A DNA stretch of 20,409 nt from Bacteriovoracaceae bacterium (GCA_947448095.1 CANFNN010000017.1:1-20409), one strand, 5' to 3'. Shown: positions 7,688 through 14,659, counted from the stretch's first letter. The notes: a model not told the origin generated them from the sequence alone. Numbers and translations are program-made.

Positions 7688-7969
7688 TCGGACTCCTGGT
7701 TTTATTAAATCACACAATCCTCTCATTCTTGGCCCAAGCATTTTTTGCCCCCTCCCTTTTTCAATTCTGGACGTGCCTCTAGACATCCTGCGATGTCTAG
7801 GGAGGTGAATTTTTAGGTGGGTAAAAACAAGGTGGGTTGCTAGGAGAGGTAGACCGAATTCAGCATACGTACAGCATCCGAAGATCGGCACCCTTCGGAT
7901 TGCTTTACACCTCGCAAGAGCCGTACCAAAATAGGGGGACGTAAAATCCAACACTTTAACTGACTAAAA
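7688..7969. other. Structured non-coding region between divergent genes
   Basis: These 282 bases separate two divergent genes and contain no supported ORF. Two good inverted repeats are visible. CTAGACATC/GATGTCTAG (7779-7787 and 7792-7800) is a perfect 9-bp stem with a CTGC loop. ATCCGAAG/CTTCGGAT (7876-7883 and 7893-7900) is a perfect 8-bp stem with a 9-base loop that extends by AGC/GCT past a bulged T. The region looks more GC-rich than nearby gaps. I compared it by eye with tmRNA, SRP RNA, RNase P RNA and common riboswitches and found no match. It may be a long 5' leader, a small RNA or paired operators. Confidence 0.45.
7904..7932 (+). promoter_or_regulatory. Candidate promoter of the TadG-like gene
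   Basis: TTTACA (7904-7909, 5 of 6 matches to the -35 consensus) and CAAAAT (7927-7932, 4 of 6) are spaced by 17 bases. The start of transcription would be about 30 bases before the ATG at 7970. The second inverted repeat of the region ends four bases before the -35. Confidence 0.4.
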
Positions 7970-10735
7970 ATGGCGCTAGTGGCAAAACGCAACCAATTGA
8001 TGACACTAAAGAATTCCCAGCGGGGCCAGATTAGTATTTTCTTTTCTGCTTCCCTCGTGGTGTTCATTTCTATCATTGCGTTTGTTATCAACGTTGGTCT
8101 TTTCGTGAAGGCAAAGATTAACCTCCAAAATGCCACTGATGCCTCGGCTTTTGCGGGAGCCGCCGTTCAGGCCCGACAACTTACTAAGATTGCTTATTTA
8201 AACTGGGAAATGCGAAACATCTATAAAGAGTGGATGTACAAATATTACGTTGTGGGAAGTCTCAATACTCCCATGGTTGAAACAACGGGAAGTGGTAACA
8301 GTTGCGGAAGTGATAAAAAATGTATGGACTTCAGACTAGCAGCTGATACTGATGTTATTTCTGGAAGAGTGAATTTCGATCCCTACAATATTCCTGCTGT
8401 CTGCGTGCATATTGCAGGATCTAAAACGAACGTCTGTAAGCGATACGCTGTTCCCGGACTTCCAGAATTTGGTGGCTACAACATTCCAGGAACTGAAGAA
8501 GCTTCACGAGCTTTTATGGATATTTTGATTTCTGAAAAAGTGAACAACTGTGTCGAGAGATCAAAACTTAACATGCTAGTAGCAGGAACGTGGGCCTATA
8601 ACGTTCTTCCTACTGCAGGACAGGATACTATGGCCGGAAGAGGCCCTGCAATCCTGTCTGATCGACAGGGAGCCTGGCCAAGAGCAATCGAGCTGGCCAT
8701 GCGAATCAGAAATCTTGAAAAGGTCATGAACCGTGAAGTGAATCCTCAGCCAGTTTGTATTGGACGATCAGGAAGTTGTACTGCGATTGAAGAAATTTCG
8801 GTGAAAAACTATTTAGGTGATGAAAGAATCGTGAAAGCTTTTTATTCTGGTTTTAGAAACCTGAGTAACGAGTCCGATAGCCAAATGAAAAATTCATTTA
8901 CGCTTCGAGAGCTTCCTCCGGTGAAACCACCTCCGGCCCCAGAATCTTCTAACTCAAGTCTTTTAATTCCTAAAAATGCACTTTATTCAAAGCAGTTTGT
9001 TGACCTCAAATTAATGATGGTCAATTATGCCACTTTTTATGCGGCCCTAATTCCCAGATCTATTGCGGATACTTCTGGTGCCTGCGATATTTCCAAAGTA
9101 GCACTTCCCGTTCCGGGTTATCCCCTCGGTTTCTATAAAAATCCGGATGTCCTGACTTACTACGCTGTTAAAGGTGAAGCTGAATTCACCGGAATGTTTA
9201 ATCCTTTTTCCGCCGATACAATTAAGCTCACGGCCTATGCTGCTGCCAAGCCCGCCGGCGGACGAATTGGACCAATGTTATTTAAACAAAAGCCTTCTGA
9301 AACCTCTCTTAGATCCAGAACTGATGCTAATAAATACCGATCGGTTCCCTATATCAGCTCAATTGACGTGGCTGGGACTATCAACCCGTATCTTCGTGAT
9401 CCACAAGGCAATCCACGAGCCCTTTTGCCGGGTGAATATGGGCCAGGTGTTCCTCTTCCTGTAAATATTGCTGGATCTCCTTTTTGGCTAACGAGTCCTA
9501 ATTCTCCAATTGGTGGTTTTGCAGCTGGAACCAAAACTCAGTTTGGGCTACCTAATCTGGTTTATGATTTCATTGATGGAGACATGAATCCCAATGCCTA
9601 TTCTCCTCAAGGAGCCCAGATTTTTACGATCAATCCTAGCGGCTCAACTCCTCCCGGAAGTTTTGGTGGAGACAAAGCCGTGGGTCTTTTTAATCATGAT
9701 CAGTTTAAAGCTTTCAGAGGAAATATCGGGGGACAAGTGAGTCCCGAGGATTTGGCAGATCAAATTTCACGAGTAAAAGCTGCGACTCAATATGAGGCAG
9801 CTAATTATCTTATTCCGACAGCCTTTGATTTTAATATTAAAAATAATGTCGATTCTTTCGGAATGGTAAGTGGGCCAGGCAAGCCAGTCGCATCAGTGCC
9901 CGGACTTGTGCGATTCCAAGTAGATGTTTATGCCCCACTTTATAAGGGAGTGAACAATCAAACGGATCTTCTCTATGCAACGTCTGCCGATGTTTTAACT
10001 AATATTGTTCAGTTCATGCGAGAGCAAGAATCTGGGATGATGAATTATGTAAACTCACTCAATCAAGCCGCTATCCAAACCTACAAGACCTCGCAAACCG
10101 CAACTGCTGCAGCGGTTGGAGCTGTTTCGGGATTTATCGATGCAGCTAAGGGAATTTCTGATTTTGATGTGACTAGCACTGACCCCGCATATCTCGCAAC
10201 AGCATTTCCTGGTAGCTGCAAAAGTTTGGCCGGCCAGTTCTGGCATTTTTATTATGGACGTCAGGAGTTCAATGTAAAACAAGTTGCTAACCAAGCTGGT
10301 TGTCCCGTCACACTGATTTCTCTTCTAGAAGCCTATTTTGCTAAATCAGCTTCCGAGCCAGACTACAGTCCCCTCCACTACAAAATGGAATACAACTACT
10401 ACCCAAACAATTGGGGGGGGAAACCACTCAAAATTTATTCCGCCTATATGCCAGGACCTTACACAGGAATTGGCGCAGACGGCGTTCTCTCACCTCCTTC
10501 GGGTTTTCCCGGACAGGGCGAGTCAATGCGAAGAAACTTTTACTCAACCAAGCTTGTCACTCTTGATTCGCTGCAAAAAGGCGGCAATTATGATGAAACA
10601 ATCACTAACTTTGCCAGCTATTCAGAGGGAGATCTTACTACCAGTCAGGCCACAGCCGACCGCAAGCAAGATAACTTTGCTAATCCTTTAGATGCCCAAT
10701 CTGCAGGGGCCGATGTAAGTTCAATTAGGTATTAA
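7970..10735 (+). CDS. Large TadG-like (Tad/TadE-family N-terminus) surface or secreted protein
   Basis: Predicted 921-residue envelope protein. The N-terminus has the hallmark of Tad-type pseudopilin-like proteins: a short basic leader, RGQISIF, one hydrophobic helix (about 21-45) and the segment KINLQNATDASAFAGAA (49-65). The remaining ~850 residues are probably extracytoplasmic, rich in Pro/Gly/Asn/Tyr, with scattered cysteines that often come in near pairs. I see no von Willebrand MIDAS motif, so it differs from canonical TadG. No other tad/flp gene is in the window. The ATG at 7970 follows an in-frame stop, but neither it nor the ATG at 8000 has a Shine-Dalgarno sequence, so the start is uncertain. 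The coding sequence contains an eight-G run at 10413-10420. Its role may be adhesion or pilus assembly, by family analogy only. Confidence 0.75.
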   Translation: MALVAKRNQLMTLKNSQRGQISIFFSASLVVFISIIAFVINVGLFVKAKINLQNATDASAFAGAAVQARQLTKIAYLNWEMRNIYKEWMYKYYVVGSLNTPMVETTGSGNSCGSDKKCMDFRLAADTDVISGRVNFDPYNIPAVCVHIAGSKTNVCKRYAVPGLPEFGGYNIPGTEEASRAFMDILISEKVNNCVERSKLNMLVAGTWAYNVLPTAGQDTMAGRGPAILSDRQGAWPRAIELAMRIRNLEKVMNREVNPQPVCIGRSGSCTAIEEISVKNYLGDERIVKAFYSGFRNLSNESDSQMKNSFTLRELPPVKPPPAPESSNSSLLIPKNALYSKQFVDLKLMMVNYATFYAALIPRSIADTSGACDISKVALPVPGYPLGFYKNPDVLTYYAVKGEAEFTGMFNPFSADTIKLTAYAAAKPAGGRIGPMLFKQKPSETSLRSRTDANKYRSVPYISSIDVAGTINPYLRDPQGNPRALLPGEYGPGVPLPVNIAGSPFWLTSPNSPIGGFAAGTKTQFGLPNLVYDFIDGDMNPNAYSPQGAQIFTINPSGSTPPGSFGGDKAVGLFNHDQFKAFRGNIGGQVSPEDLADQISRVKAATQYEAANYLIPTAFDFNIKNNVDSFGMVSGPGKPVASVPGLVRFQVDVYAPLYKGVNNQTDLLYATSADVLTNIVQFMREQESGMMNYVNSLNQAAIQTYKTSQTATAAAVGAVSGFIDAAKGISDFDVTSTDPAYLATAFPGSCKSLAGQFWHFYYGRQEFNVKQVANQAGCPVTLISLLEAYFAKSASEPDYSPLHYKMEYNYYPNNWGGKPLKIYSAYMPGPYTGIGADGVLSPPSGFPGQGESMRRNFYSTKLVTLDSLQKGGNYDETITNFASYSEGDLTTSQATADRKQDNFANPLDAQSAGADVSSIRY
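10413..10420 (+). repeat. Eight-G homopolymer inside the TadG-like gene
   Basis: A run of eight consecutive G residues spans the codons for Trp-Gly-Gly near residue 816 of 921. A one-base slip would truncate or alter the last ~100 residues. The run is conspicuous in otherwise AT-rich coding DNA. Confidence 0.9.
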
Positions 10736-10743
10736 ATCCTGAC

Positions 10744-10773
10744 TTGAAATAGGGCCTAAGCCCCATTTATAAT
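10744..10773 (+). promoter_or_regulatory. Strong sigma-70-type promoter of the histone-like gene
   Basis: TTGAAA (10744-10749) and a perfect TATAAT (10768-10773) are separated by 18 bases. The predicted start is near 10780, giving a leader of about 38 bases before the GTG. The spacer holds a small palindrome GGGC-CTAA-GCCC (10752-10763). This is the best promoter match in the window. Confidence 0.75.
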
Positions 10774-10817
10774 CAAGATGTCTAAAAACCACCTCTTCAC
10801 TAGCAAAAGGAACTTTT

Positions 10818-11429
10818 GTGGCATCGAAAAAGACCAAGAAAGTAACAAAAAAAGCACCTGCAAAAAAAGTAGCGACTAAAAAGGCACCTGCAAAAAAAGT
10901 GGCAGCTAAAAAAGCACCTGCAAAAAAAGTGGCAGCTAAAAAAGCACCTGCCAAAAAAGTGGCAGCTAAAAAAGCGCCTGCCAAAAAAGTGGCAACTAAA
11001 AAAGCACCTGCAAAAAAAGTAGCGACGAAAAAAGCACCTGCCAAAAAAGTAGTTGTTAAAGAAGCTCCTAAGAAAGAAAAAAAAGTTGTCGTTCCCGTTG
11101 TTGTTAAAAAAACAACTCCTGCTCACGCTGCTACGATCCCTTTTAAGGACGATTATACTGCTGACTCGGTAAATGATGATTTTGAAGCAGAATTTGATGC
11201 CGACGATGAAGAAGAAGAAGATGTGGCCAAGCCAGCTGATGAAGTCCTCGATGATGAAGATGAAACCAGCTACGGTTACGGATGGGGTTATGAAGAAGGC
11301 TTAGATTCTCCTGAAAAAGAAGAAGAAAAAGTAGATGAAACTGATGAAGATGTAGAATACGTCAAAGGCCCAAAAAAGAAAGTCAAAGACGAAGATGAAG
11401 ATGAAGAAGATGATGACGACGATGACTAA
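10818..11429 (+). CDS. Histone H1-like lysine/alanine-rich protein with polyacidic tail
   Basis: Predicted 203-residue cytoplasmic protein of two opposite halves. Residues 1-80 are highly basic and contain seven tandem decapeptides of the form KKAPAKKVAx (11-80), like the Lys-Ala-Pro repeats of eukaryotic H1 tails, Chlamydia Hc2 and Pseudomonas AlgP. Residues from about 113 to the end are strongly acidic, finishing in an Asp/Glu run, with a short Tyr/Gly patch (YGYGWGYEE) in the middle. DNA binding by the basic half is a reasonable inference; the acidic half could self-neutralise it, bind basic partners or act as a histone-chaperone-like tail. The start is GTG with AAGGA five bases upstream. 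It has its own consensus promoter and terminator, so it is probably a well-expressed single gene. Confidence 0.85.
   Translation: MASKKTKKVTKKAPAKKVATKKAPAKKVAAKKAPAKKVAAKKAPAKKVAAKKAPAKKVATKKAPAKKVATKKAPAKKVVVKEAPKKEKKVVVPVVVKKTTPAHAATIPFKDDYTADSVNDDFEAEFDADDEEEEDVAKPADEVLDDEDETSYGYGWGYEEGLDSPEKEEEKVDETDEDVEYVKGPKKKVKDEDEDEEDDDDDD
10848..11057 (+). repeat. Seven tandem 30-bp repeats coding KKAPAKKVAx
   Basis: Seven in-frame 30-base units follow each other without gaps, each starting AAA-AAA/AAG-GCx-CCT. Units differ by a few silent or Ala/Thr changes; the last ends Val-Val-Val. Unit number could vary between strains by recombination or slippage, and most units contain a run of six or seven A residues. 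Confidence 0.95.
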
Positions 11430-11436
11430 GTAAACA

Positions 11437-11467
11437 AAATGGCTCCCTAACGGAGCCATTTTTTTTT
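11437..11467 (+). terminator. Rho-independent terminator after the histone-like gene
   Basis: A perfect 10-bp stem AAATGGCTCC/GGAGCCATTT (11437-11446 and 11452-11461) with a CTAAC loop ends in nine consecutive T residues (11459-11467). It separates the histone-like gene from the glutaredoxin operon, whose start codon is only 13 bases downstream. Confidence 0.93.
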
Positions 11468-11479
11468 AGAGAGGATTTT

Positions 11480-11755
11480 ATGAAAGAAAAAAAATTGGAA
11501 CTTTATTACTTTGAACAATGCCCTTATTGCCAAATTGTTTTATCGGCAATGAGAGTGGCTGGACTTGAGGAGAAAGTGACGTTGTTAGATATTCATGAAG
11601 ATCACAAACTCAAAGAAAAATTGATTAAGGTCACGGGCAGAGGCACGGTTCCCTGTTTATTTATTGATGGGAAACCAATGCATGAATCGCGCGACATTGC
11701 GGACTGGATTCACCGGTATGCTAGGGAATTACAAGGCGAAGAAGGGAGAACTTAG
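11480..11755 (+). CDS. Glutaredoxin-like protein
   Basis: Small 91-residue thiol-disulfide oxidoreductase of the thioredoxin fold. It has the dithiol active site CPYC (Cys14, Cys17), the cis-proline motif TVPCLF (Pro58) and the C-terminal ESRDIADWI segment. In glutaredoxins these last two help bind glutathione. An extra cysteine (Cys59) directly follows the cis-proline. It is expected to reduce protein or glutathione disulfides in the cytoplasm. GAGAGGA lies four bases before the ATG. The stop codon overlaps the GTG start of the next gene by one base, which indicates translational coupling and makes this the first gene of a run of uncharacterised genes. Confidence 0.92.
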   Translation: MKEKKLELYYFEQCPYCQIVLSAMRVAGLEEKVTLLDIHEDHKLKEKLIKVTGRGTVPCLFIDGKPMHESRDIADWIHRYARELQGEEGRT

Positions 11756-13050
11756 TGGAAATTCGTGACCCAGTCCATGGTTCAATTCCGATCAATGATG
11801 CGGAAATTGAAATTTTAGAGCATCCTTTTTTTCAAAGACTAAGAAATATAAAACAGCTGGGATTTTCAGAATATGTTTTTCCAGGTGCTACTCATACAAG
11901 ATACCTCCATTCGATTGGAGTTATGAATGTTGCGACACTAGTTTTTAATAGCTTGTTTAAAGATCAAAATTCTTCAGACATTCTGAGATTAAAAGAAACA
12001 CTTCGCTTAGGATGCCTCCTGCATGACATTGGCCATGCCCCACTAAGCCATTCAACAGAATCAGTGATGCCCAATGTCTCTGAGCTGAAACTTCCAAGGC
12101 ATTTTGCTGTGGGTGTTGATCGGCAGGCAACGCATGAAGATTATACGATTAAATCCATTACTGATTCTTCCTTTACTCAGTCCTTCAAGGGAGTGATTGC
12201 AGAATTTGGTGTACAGCCTGATGCTGTTGCTGAACTAGTGGTTGGGGAAACTAAAAACCCAGAGTACTTTACGGTGAAAGGAATTAATTATTTCCCACTA
12301 CTTCACCAACTAGTGTCATCTGAAATGGACTGCGACAGAATGGATTATCTACTCAGAGATAGCTACTTTTGTGGGGTTAGTTACGGCAAATTTGATCTCG
12401 ACTGGATCATCGACAATCTCAAGATATGCGTTGAGGGGAATCAAGCTTTTTTAGGAATTTCTGAAAGAGCTATTTCAACTTTTGATGATTTTTTATTATC
12501 TCGGTTTCATATGTTCATGATGGTTTATTTTCACTACCGAGCTGTATGCCTCGAGCAAATGTTGCTTCGCTATTTTGAATCAGCGAAATCAGAGTACTCC
12601 ATTCCGGCAGATATTGAAGCCTATCAAGAGCACGATGATCCTTATCTGTATAAGGTTCTTAAGCGTTCAACAAATATTTGGGCCAAAAGGATTGTGAAGA
12701 ATTCTATTCCTAAAAAGATTTTGGAAACTTTTGGTGCGGCCCATTTACCTCAAATGCATGAGCTTGAAAAATTTCTTAAATCGGAAAACATTGATTATAT
12801 CAAGTGTTCATCTAAAGGCAGACTCTCTAAGTATTACTCCGCTAATTCACCACAAACTCACTATCCGATGAAGGTTATGAGAGAGTCATCTCTTCTCTCT
12901 GTGAATCATACCAGCGTGAAGAATATTCAAGAAGCCACAAACTTGTTTCAAAAGTATAGTGAGTCTCATGCCGTAAATAGAATTCACTGTGATTTTGATG
13001 AGCTAGCATCTGCTGCTCAAAAAAGAATCCAGGAAATAATCCAGGCATAG
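11755..13050 (+). CDS. HD-superfamily phosphohydrolase of the SAMHD1/YwfO (dNTPase-like) type
   Basis: Predicted 431-residue cytoplasmic metal-dependent phosphohydrolase. The N-terminus IRDPVHG, the FFQRLRNIKQLG segment (25-36), HTRYLHSIGV (47-56), the HD pair in LLHDIGHAPLSHS (His90-Asp91) and EMDCDRMDYLLRDS (190-203) follow the order of the COG1078 family. That family includes SAMHD1, which hydrolyses dNTPs to nucleosides and triphosphate. His52, His90, Asp91 and Asp192 are the likely metal ligands by alignment to SAMHD1. The substrate here is not known; dNTPs are only the family expectation. It starts with GTG overlapping the glutaredoxin stop, with GGGAG six bases upstream, and is followed after 3 bases by a secreted-protein gene. 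Confidence 0.92.
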   Translation: MEIRDPVHGSIPINDAEIEILEHPFFQRLRNIKQLGFSEYVFPGATHTRYLHSIGVMNVATLVFNSLFKDQNSSDILRLKETLRLGCLLHDIGHAPLSHSTESVMPNVSELKLPRHFAVGVDRQATHEDYTIKSITDSSFTQSFKGVIAEFGVQPDAVAELVVGETKNPEYFTVKGINYFPLLHQLVSSEMDCDRMDYLLRDSYFCGVSYGKFDLDWIIDNLKICVEGNQAFLGISERAISTFDDFLLSRFHMFMMVYFHYRAVCLEQMLLRYFESAKSEYSIPADIEAYQEHDDPYLYKVLKRSTNIWAKRIVKNSIPKKILETFGAAHLPQMHELEKFLKSENIDYIKCSSKGRLSKYYSANSPQTHYPMKVMRESSLLSVNHTSVKNIQEATNLFQKYSESHAVNRIHCDFDELASAAQKRIQEIIQA

Positions 13051-13053
13051 GCA

Positions 13054-13713
13054 ATGTACAAAATATTTCTTTATACCATTTTAATGATTAGCTACTTAGG
13101 ACTTGCCAAGGCACTCTCCCCCTCTGAGCATGGCGTGCAGTACCTTCAAAACGAAAGGGCTTTTCCTAAAATCATTAAAGGCAATCAATCGACAGCGATA
13201 CTGATCGATACCCATGCCACTGGCTTTCTGATCAAGACCTACTATCAGAAATATCGGGTGATATCAGGCTATGATAACGTTGAAGAACTTATTGTGAGAA
13301 CGAGCAAAGAATTTGCGAAGAAAAATATGAAAAATATTGGTCTCGCCTTATTTGCCAAGTCCGATGCGATCGAAGAATTCCTTCCTCTGCCTCCAGGCAG
13401 TTTGTATTTAGGGAACCGGGAATTTGGTGAATGGAAAACGAACAAAAAAGGCAAAACGTATTGGAAGTTTTCTAAGGCGTTTAAAAATTACCCTAAATAT
13501 TTAGGATGGGGTAAATTCAGGCCTGACCCTGATTTTTTCCAACAGATGAGATCTTACACTAGTCTTAATCAGCCCTATTATGGCCCTCATAATGAATTTG
13601 GTCCGACAGGAAAAATTACTCAGACCAGCTTTCCCCAATTCTTTCGTGAAGAAAGAATGAAAAGGGTAGAAATGAAGACACTTTTAATCGAATATTTTAA
13701 AGAAAATTTTTAA
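13054..13713 (+). CDS. Secreted protein of unknown function
   Basis: Predicted 219-residue protein that I do not recognise. Residues 1-20 look like a Sec signal peptide (MYKIFLYTILMISYLGLAKA), predicting a mature periplasmic or extracellular protein of about 199 residues. The mature part is rich in aromatic and basic residues (many Tyr, Phe, Trp and Lys), has no cysteine, and contains LPLPPGSLYLGNREFGEW (about 110-127) and a YYGPHNEFGPTG stretch near 173-184. The start lies 3 bases after the HD hydrolase stop with only a weak AGGCA upstream. Nine bases after its end the DUF350-like membrane protein begins, so it probably works with a membrane partner. It could be a periplasmic binding or cell-wall-associated protein; this is open. 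Confidence 0.8.
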   Translation: MYKIFLYTILMISYLGLAKALSPSEHGVQYLQNERAFPKIIKGNQSTAILIDTHATGFLIKTYYQKYRVISGYDNVEELIVRTSKEFAKKNMKNIGLALFAKSDAIEEFLPLPPGSLYLGNREFGEWKTNKKGKTYWKFSKAFKNYPKYLGWGKFRPDPDFFQQMRSYTSLNQPYYGPHNEFGPTGKITQTSFPQFFREERMKRVEMKTLLIEYFKENF

Positions 13714-13722
13714 GGATTTATC

Positions 13723-14625
13723 ATGGCAGAAATATTTGATCGTCTTGTTATCCGCATTCTTCTAGCGGCGTTTGTTTGTCTCATGATTTATTTGTACCGG
13801 TATGCGCACGTTGTTTTTTACCCTACCGTAAAAAGGCAAGTGCTTAAGAAAATTAATCCTTCAGAAAACCCTGCAGATACACTTCACTTGTTTTCAAGAC
13901 TTATAGGTATCTCAATTATTTTTTCCTCGATTACCTTTAATGAATCCTCTGGCGTTTTTCTCAGCCTTTTTCATTTTGCCGTCTGGGGAACGATTGCCAT
14001 CGTCTTGTATCTACTCTCGCTCTATATTATAGAATCTATCGTTTTTTATAATTTCGACTACACAGATGAAATTCTAAAACGAAAAAATATGAGTTATGCC
14101 TTTATTAGCTTTTGTCATGCCATTGTAATCGCCTACCTCACACGAACAGTTATGATGGAAGCAGAAAACTCACTGGTGATACTTCTTGTTCTCTGGCTTT
14201 ATATGCTCGTGATCGTGGGATTTTCTGTCAAATATTACACTTTCATTAGTAAGCTCACCTTTAACCGACTTTTAATTCAAAAGAATCTTTCGCTTTGTTT
14301 TTCCTATGGCGGCTTTTCTCTTGGGGCCGGCTTTGTGATTGCCAGTTGTTTTGACCAGGAACACTACGATATTACCGTCTACTGTATTCAGGTCTTACTC
14401 AAAACTGTCCTGTCTTTAATCATTTTTCCGTTGTTTAAAAAAGGCCTGGTTAAAATCTTTCCTATCAGAATGGGAGAACAAAGGGTCCATGAAGGCCAGA
14501 TTGATACTGAGATGCAGAGCTTAGGTTATGGATTTTATGAAGGCAGTTTGTTCATTTCAGGGGCAATCCTGACTACTATGATCGTGAACCGCATCCAATT
14601 TGGCACTATTTACCCATTTTTTTAG
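13723..14625 (+). CDS. Polytopic inner-membrane protein, duplicated DUF350/YjfL-like
   Basis: Predicted 300-residue protein with about eight membrane segments (near 8-28, 55-72, 78-106, 122-144, 150-172, 188-210, 218-246 and 268-290). An internal repeat is visible: RKNMSYAFISF (120-130) and QKNLSLCFSYGGF (186-198) start equivalent helices. The second, followed by SLGAGFVIAS, resembles the DUF350 signature. DUF350 proteins such as E. coli YjfL have unknown biochemical function and often lie near glutathionylspermidine-synthase-like genes; none is seen here, although a glutaredoxin starts the operon. Its ATG follows AAGGA with a 6-base spacer. Family assignment is moderately sure; role unknown. 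Confidence 0.72.
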   Translation: MAEIFDRLVIRILLAAFVCLMIYLYRYAHVVFYPTVKRQVLKKINPSENPADTLHLFSRLIGISIIFSSITFNESSGVFLSLFHFAVWGTIAIVLYLLSLYIIESIVFYNFDYTDEILKRKNMSYAFISFCHAIVIAYLTRTVMMEAENSLVILLVLWLYMLVIVGFSVKYYTFISKLTFNRLLIQKNLSLCFSYGGFSLGAGFVIASCFDQEHYDITVYCIQVLLKTVLSLIIFPLFKKGLVKIFPIRMGEQRVHEGQIDTEMQSLGYGFYEGSLFISGAILTTMIVNRIQFGTIYPFF

Positions 14626-14635
14626 TCTGCCTTAT

Positions 14636-14659
14636 CTCTGATAAAATAATAGATCAGAG
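14636..14659 (+). promoter_or_regulatory. Inverted repeat before the rhodanese-like gene
   Basis: CTCTGAT (14636-14642) and ATCAGAG (14653-14659) form a perfect 7-bp inverted repeat with a 10-base A/T spacer containing TAAAAT. The right arm overlaps the GAGGTGAG ribosome-binding site of the following gene, so it may be an RNA hairpin that limits translation, or an operator. Confidence 0.35.

Noticed and set aside
7820..7915. Resemblance to a glycine riboswitch (GGAGAG followed by CCGAAG)
   Set aside because: The conserved closing CTCTCAGG segment and expected spacing are missing, and neither downstream gene concerns glycine.
7688..7954. N-terminal extension of the zinc-ribbon protein frame up to 7954
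   Set aside because: The extension runs through both inverted repeats and has no family-like sequence; the ATG at 7687 has a well-placed AGGAG.
7840..8136. 98-residue minus-strand ORF across the start of the TadG-like gene
   Set aside because: Antisense to the well-supported Tad-type N-terminal helix and without domain features or a ribosome-binding site.
10338..10691. 117-residue plus-strand ORF inside the TadG-like gene
   Set aside because: Out-of-frame, low-complexity Thr/Ser/Pro composition, and fully inside a longer gene whose frame is continuous. It might only matter if the G8 tract slips.
10848..11057. Regular 30-bp repeats that could suggest a CRISPR array
   Set aside because: Units are contiguous with no unique spacers and encode an in-frame decapeptide.
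10721..11126. Two overlapping minus-strand ORFs with repetitive Ala/Gly/Phe or Phe/Arg/Cys composition
   Set aside because: They are antisense shadows of the Lys-Ala-Pro repeat array. Their repeats mirror the 30-bp units, and promoter, start and terminator all support the plus-strand gene.
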